This document shows positions 63,150 through 64,000 of a DNA stretch of 64,000 bases, in pieces; position 1 is the first letter of the stretch, and every line of letters begins with the position of its first letter. The notes under the pieces were generated by a model. The model saw only the letters and a list, made by a program, of their open reading frames with translations. It searched no databases and was not told the origin of the DNA. This DNA comes from Agrypnia vestita (lineage: Eukaryota; Arthropoda; Insecta; Trichoptera; Phryganeidae), in the NCBI GenBank assembly GCA_016648135.1, contig JADDOH010011108.1, positions 1 to 64,000 of the forward strand, written 5' to 3'. The translations under genes and the position numbers were made by a program.

Positions 63150-63370
63150 CGACTTAATAACTAATAATTGTATGATGATCTCATCAAGGCTTTAATTACC
63201 CGAATCGCAGAGACAGTGAATTTATTAAGATGTTGTTCAAGCCGCAGATGACTGATGAGGTCCCCCCCTGTCACAGCATGCTAATCATCCGAGCACGGCA
63301 CACTTTATGCCGGCAACTTTGATAAAACCTTTATTAAGACGTCTCCCAACGCAACCATTAATTAAGTCCA
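63150..63370. promoter_or_regulatory. possible conserved non-coding block
   Basis: Contains AATAACTAATAATTG, GCTTTAATTACCCG, CTTTGATAAAACC and CATTAATTAAGTCCACTAATT: several homeodomain-type TAATTA cores and a TCF-like CTTTGAT in 200 bp of mixed composition without repeats or frames. Regulatory role is a guess. Confidence 0.2.
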
Positions 63371-63486
63371 CTAATTTGATTGGAAATTCAACAAAGAAAC
63401 ATTTAAATCTATATAATACTCAGGATGTTTCTTAGTAGCGAAAAAATCGGGGGAGTTCAATTTTGAATAGAAAATGTTCGTTACGC

Positions 63487-64000
63487 CAGTGGTTCCCAAA
63501 GTTGACAGGACCGGGACCCACCAAAAAAAAAAATCGGGACCCACCTCCTGCCTCACGTTTTCCCAATTCATATTGTAACCCTACGAAAGACTGTTCAATT
63601 AAGAAAAAAAGAAAAACATCCAAATATAATCGAAATGTTTTATTACGAAAAATGTTACTATGTGATATTTTAATAGGAAGGATGAATTTGTTGCCAATTT
63701 TTTGTCATAACATCATTAGCGTTGACTTCAATTTTAGTCACTTTTAATCGCTATGAATTCGATACGTCCAATTTATTTCCGTATTTTGTGTTAATAGAAA
63801 CCGTGGCAGAAAATTCCACTTCGCATGAGGTAGTGAAGAGGAGGAGGACTTTCATCGCTTGGTCAGACAAGCAGGGATAAGTGTCAGCAACTGAAAGCCA
63901 GATTGCGAATTGCTCGAGATTAAAAGTATTTTTCAGCGACGTATCTTCTGATAAATCAATAAGCTTTTCACTCGCTTTTGTTGACATTTCAGTCGGTGTG
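63487..64000 (-). pseudogene. hAT transposon 3' end (ZBED5-like transposase), runs off the window
   Basis: Minus strand 63751-63987: FNLEQFAIWLSVADTYPCLS, DQAMKVLLLFTTSCEVEFSA and NTKYGNKLDVSNS match the C-terminal dimerisation domain of ZBED5/SCAND3-like hAT transposases. In the usual E-sAFS.m..iKtKyrnrL block the Ser after Glu is changed to Val here. The end CAGTGGTTCCCAAAGTTGAC at 63487 is the typical terminal inverted repeat. The N-terminal part lies beyond 64000; integrity unknown. Confidence 0.82.

Overview
The window is AT-rich, intron-rich nuclear DNA from an insect. It shows no operons or bacterial signals, it has spliceosomal exons, and almost everything recognisable is a mobile-element relic typical of insects: a cecropia-type mariner, RTE-, CR1/L2- and jockey-like LINE 3' ends, Penelope-like elements (PLEs), hAT transposases, LTRs, MITEs and tRNA-derived SINEs. 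A CCTAA stretch fits insect telomere-type sequence. The order cannot be fixed from the sequence alone.

Layout. 0-5 kb: a broken mariner, hairpin repeats, a TTAA-flanked element and an inverted pair of tRNA-like SINEs. 5-8.5 kb: an LTR and decayed LINE pieces. 9-11.2 kb: a ~250-bp-period tandem array. 11.7-19 kb: foldback elements, MITEs and several LINE 3' ends. 19.3-20.2 kb: another tandem array split by a SINE. 20.2-26.8 kb: two exons of a minus-strand gene (MDM1-like, microtubule-binding type) separated by a 6.3-kb TE-filled intron. 27-47 kb: a LINE graveyard, PLEs and a six-copy MITE family. 48-60 kb: two candidate plus-strand proline-rich exons, a hAT relic carrying a second element, LTRs and PLE fragments. 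60-64 kb: LINE, PLE and LTR relics, and the 3' end of a second hAT transposase at the right edge.

The host genes supported are the minus-strand exon pair, whose splice phases match, and more weakly a plus-strand exon pair and two orphan exons. Everything else is intron or intergenic DNA.

The most interesting signal is a set of hammerhead-ribozyme-like motifs (CUGANGA, a stem-II hairpin, GAAA, a 4-nt palindrome, then UH). They sit at the ends of PLEs and PLE-related repeats across the window. Some are intact, and others carry single core substitutions expected to kill cleavage. Also notable are a tandemly duplicated 3' splice site, a foldback family able to form ~260-bp hairpins, an element bounded by iterated GGCGAGCAA-type motifs in opposite orientation, and a perfect 64-bp palindrome.
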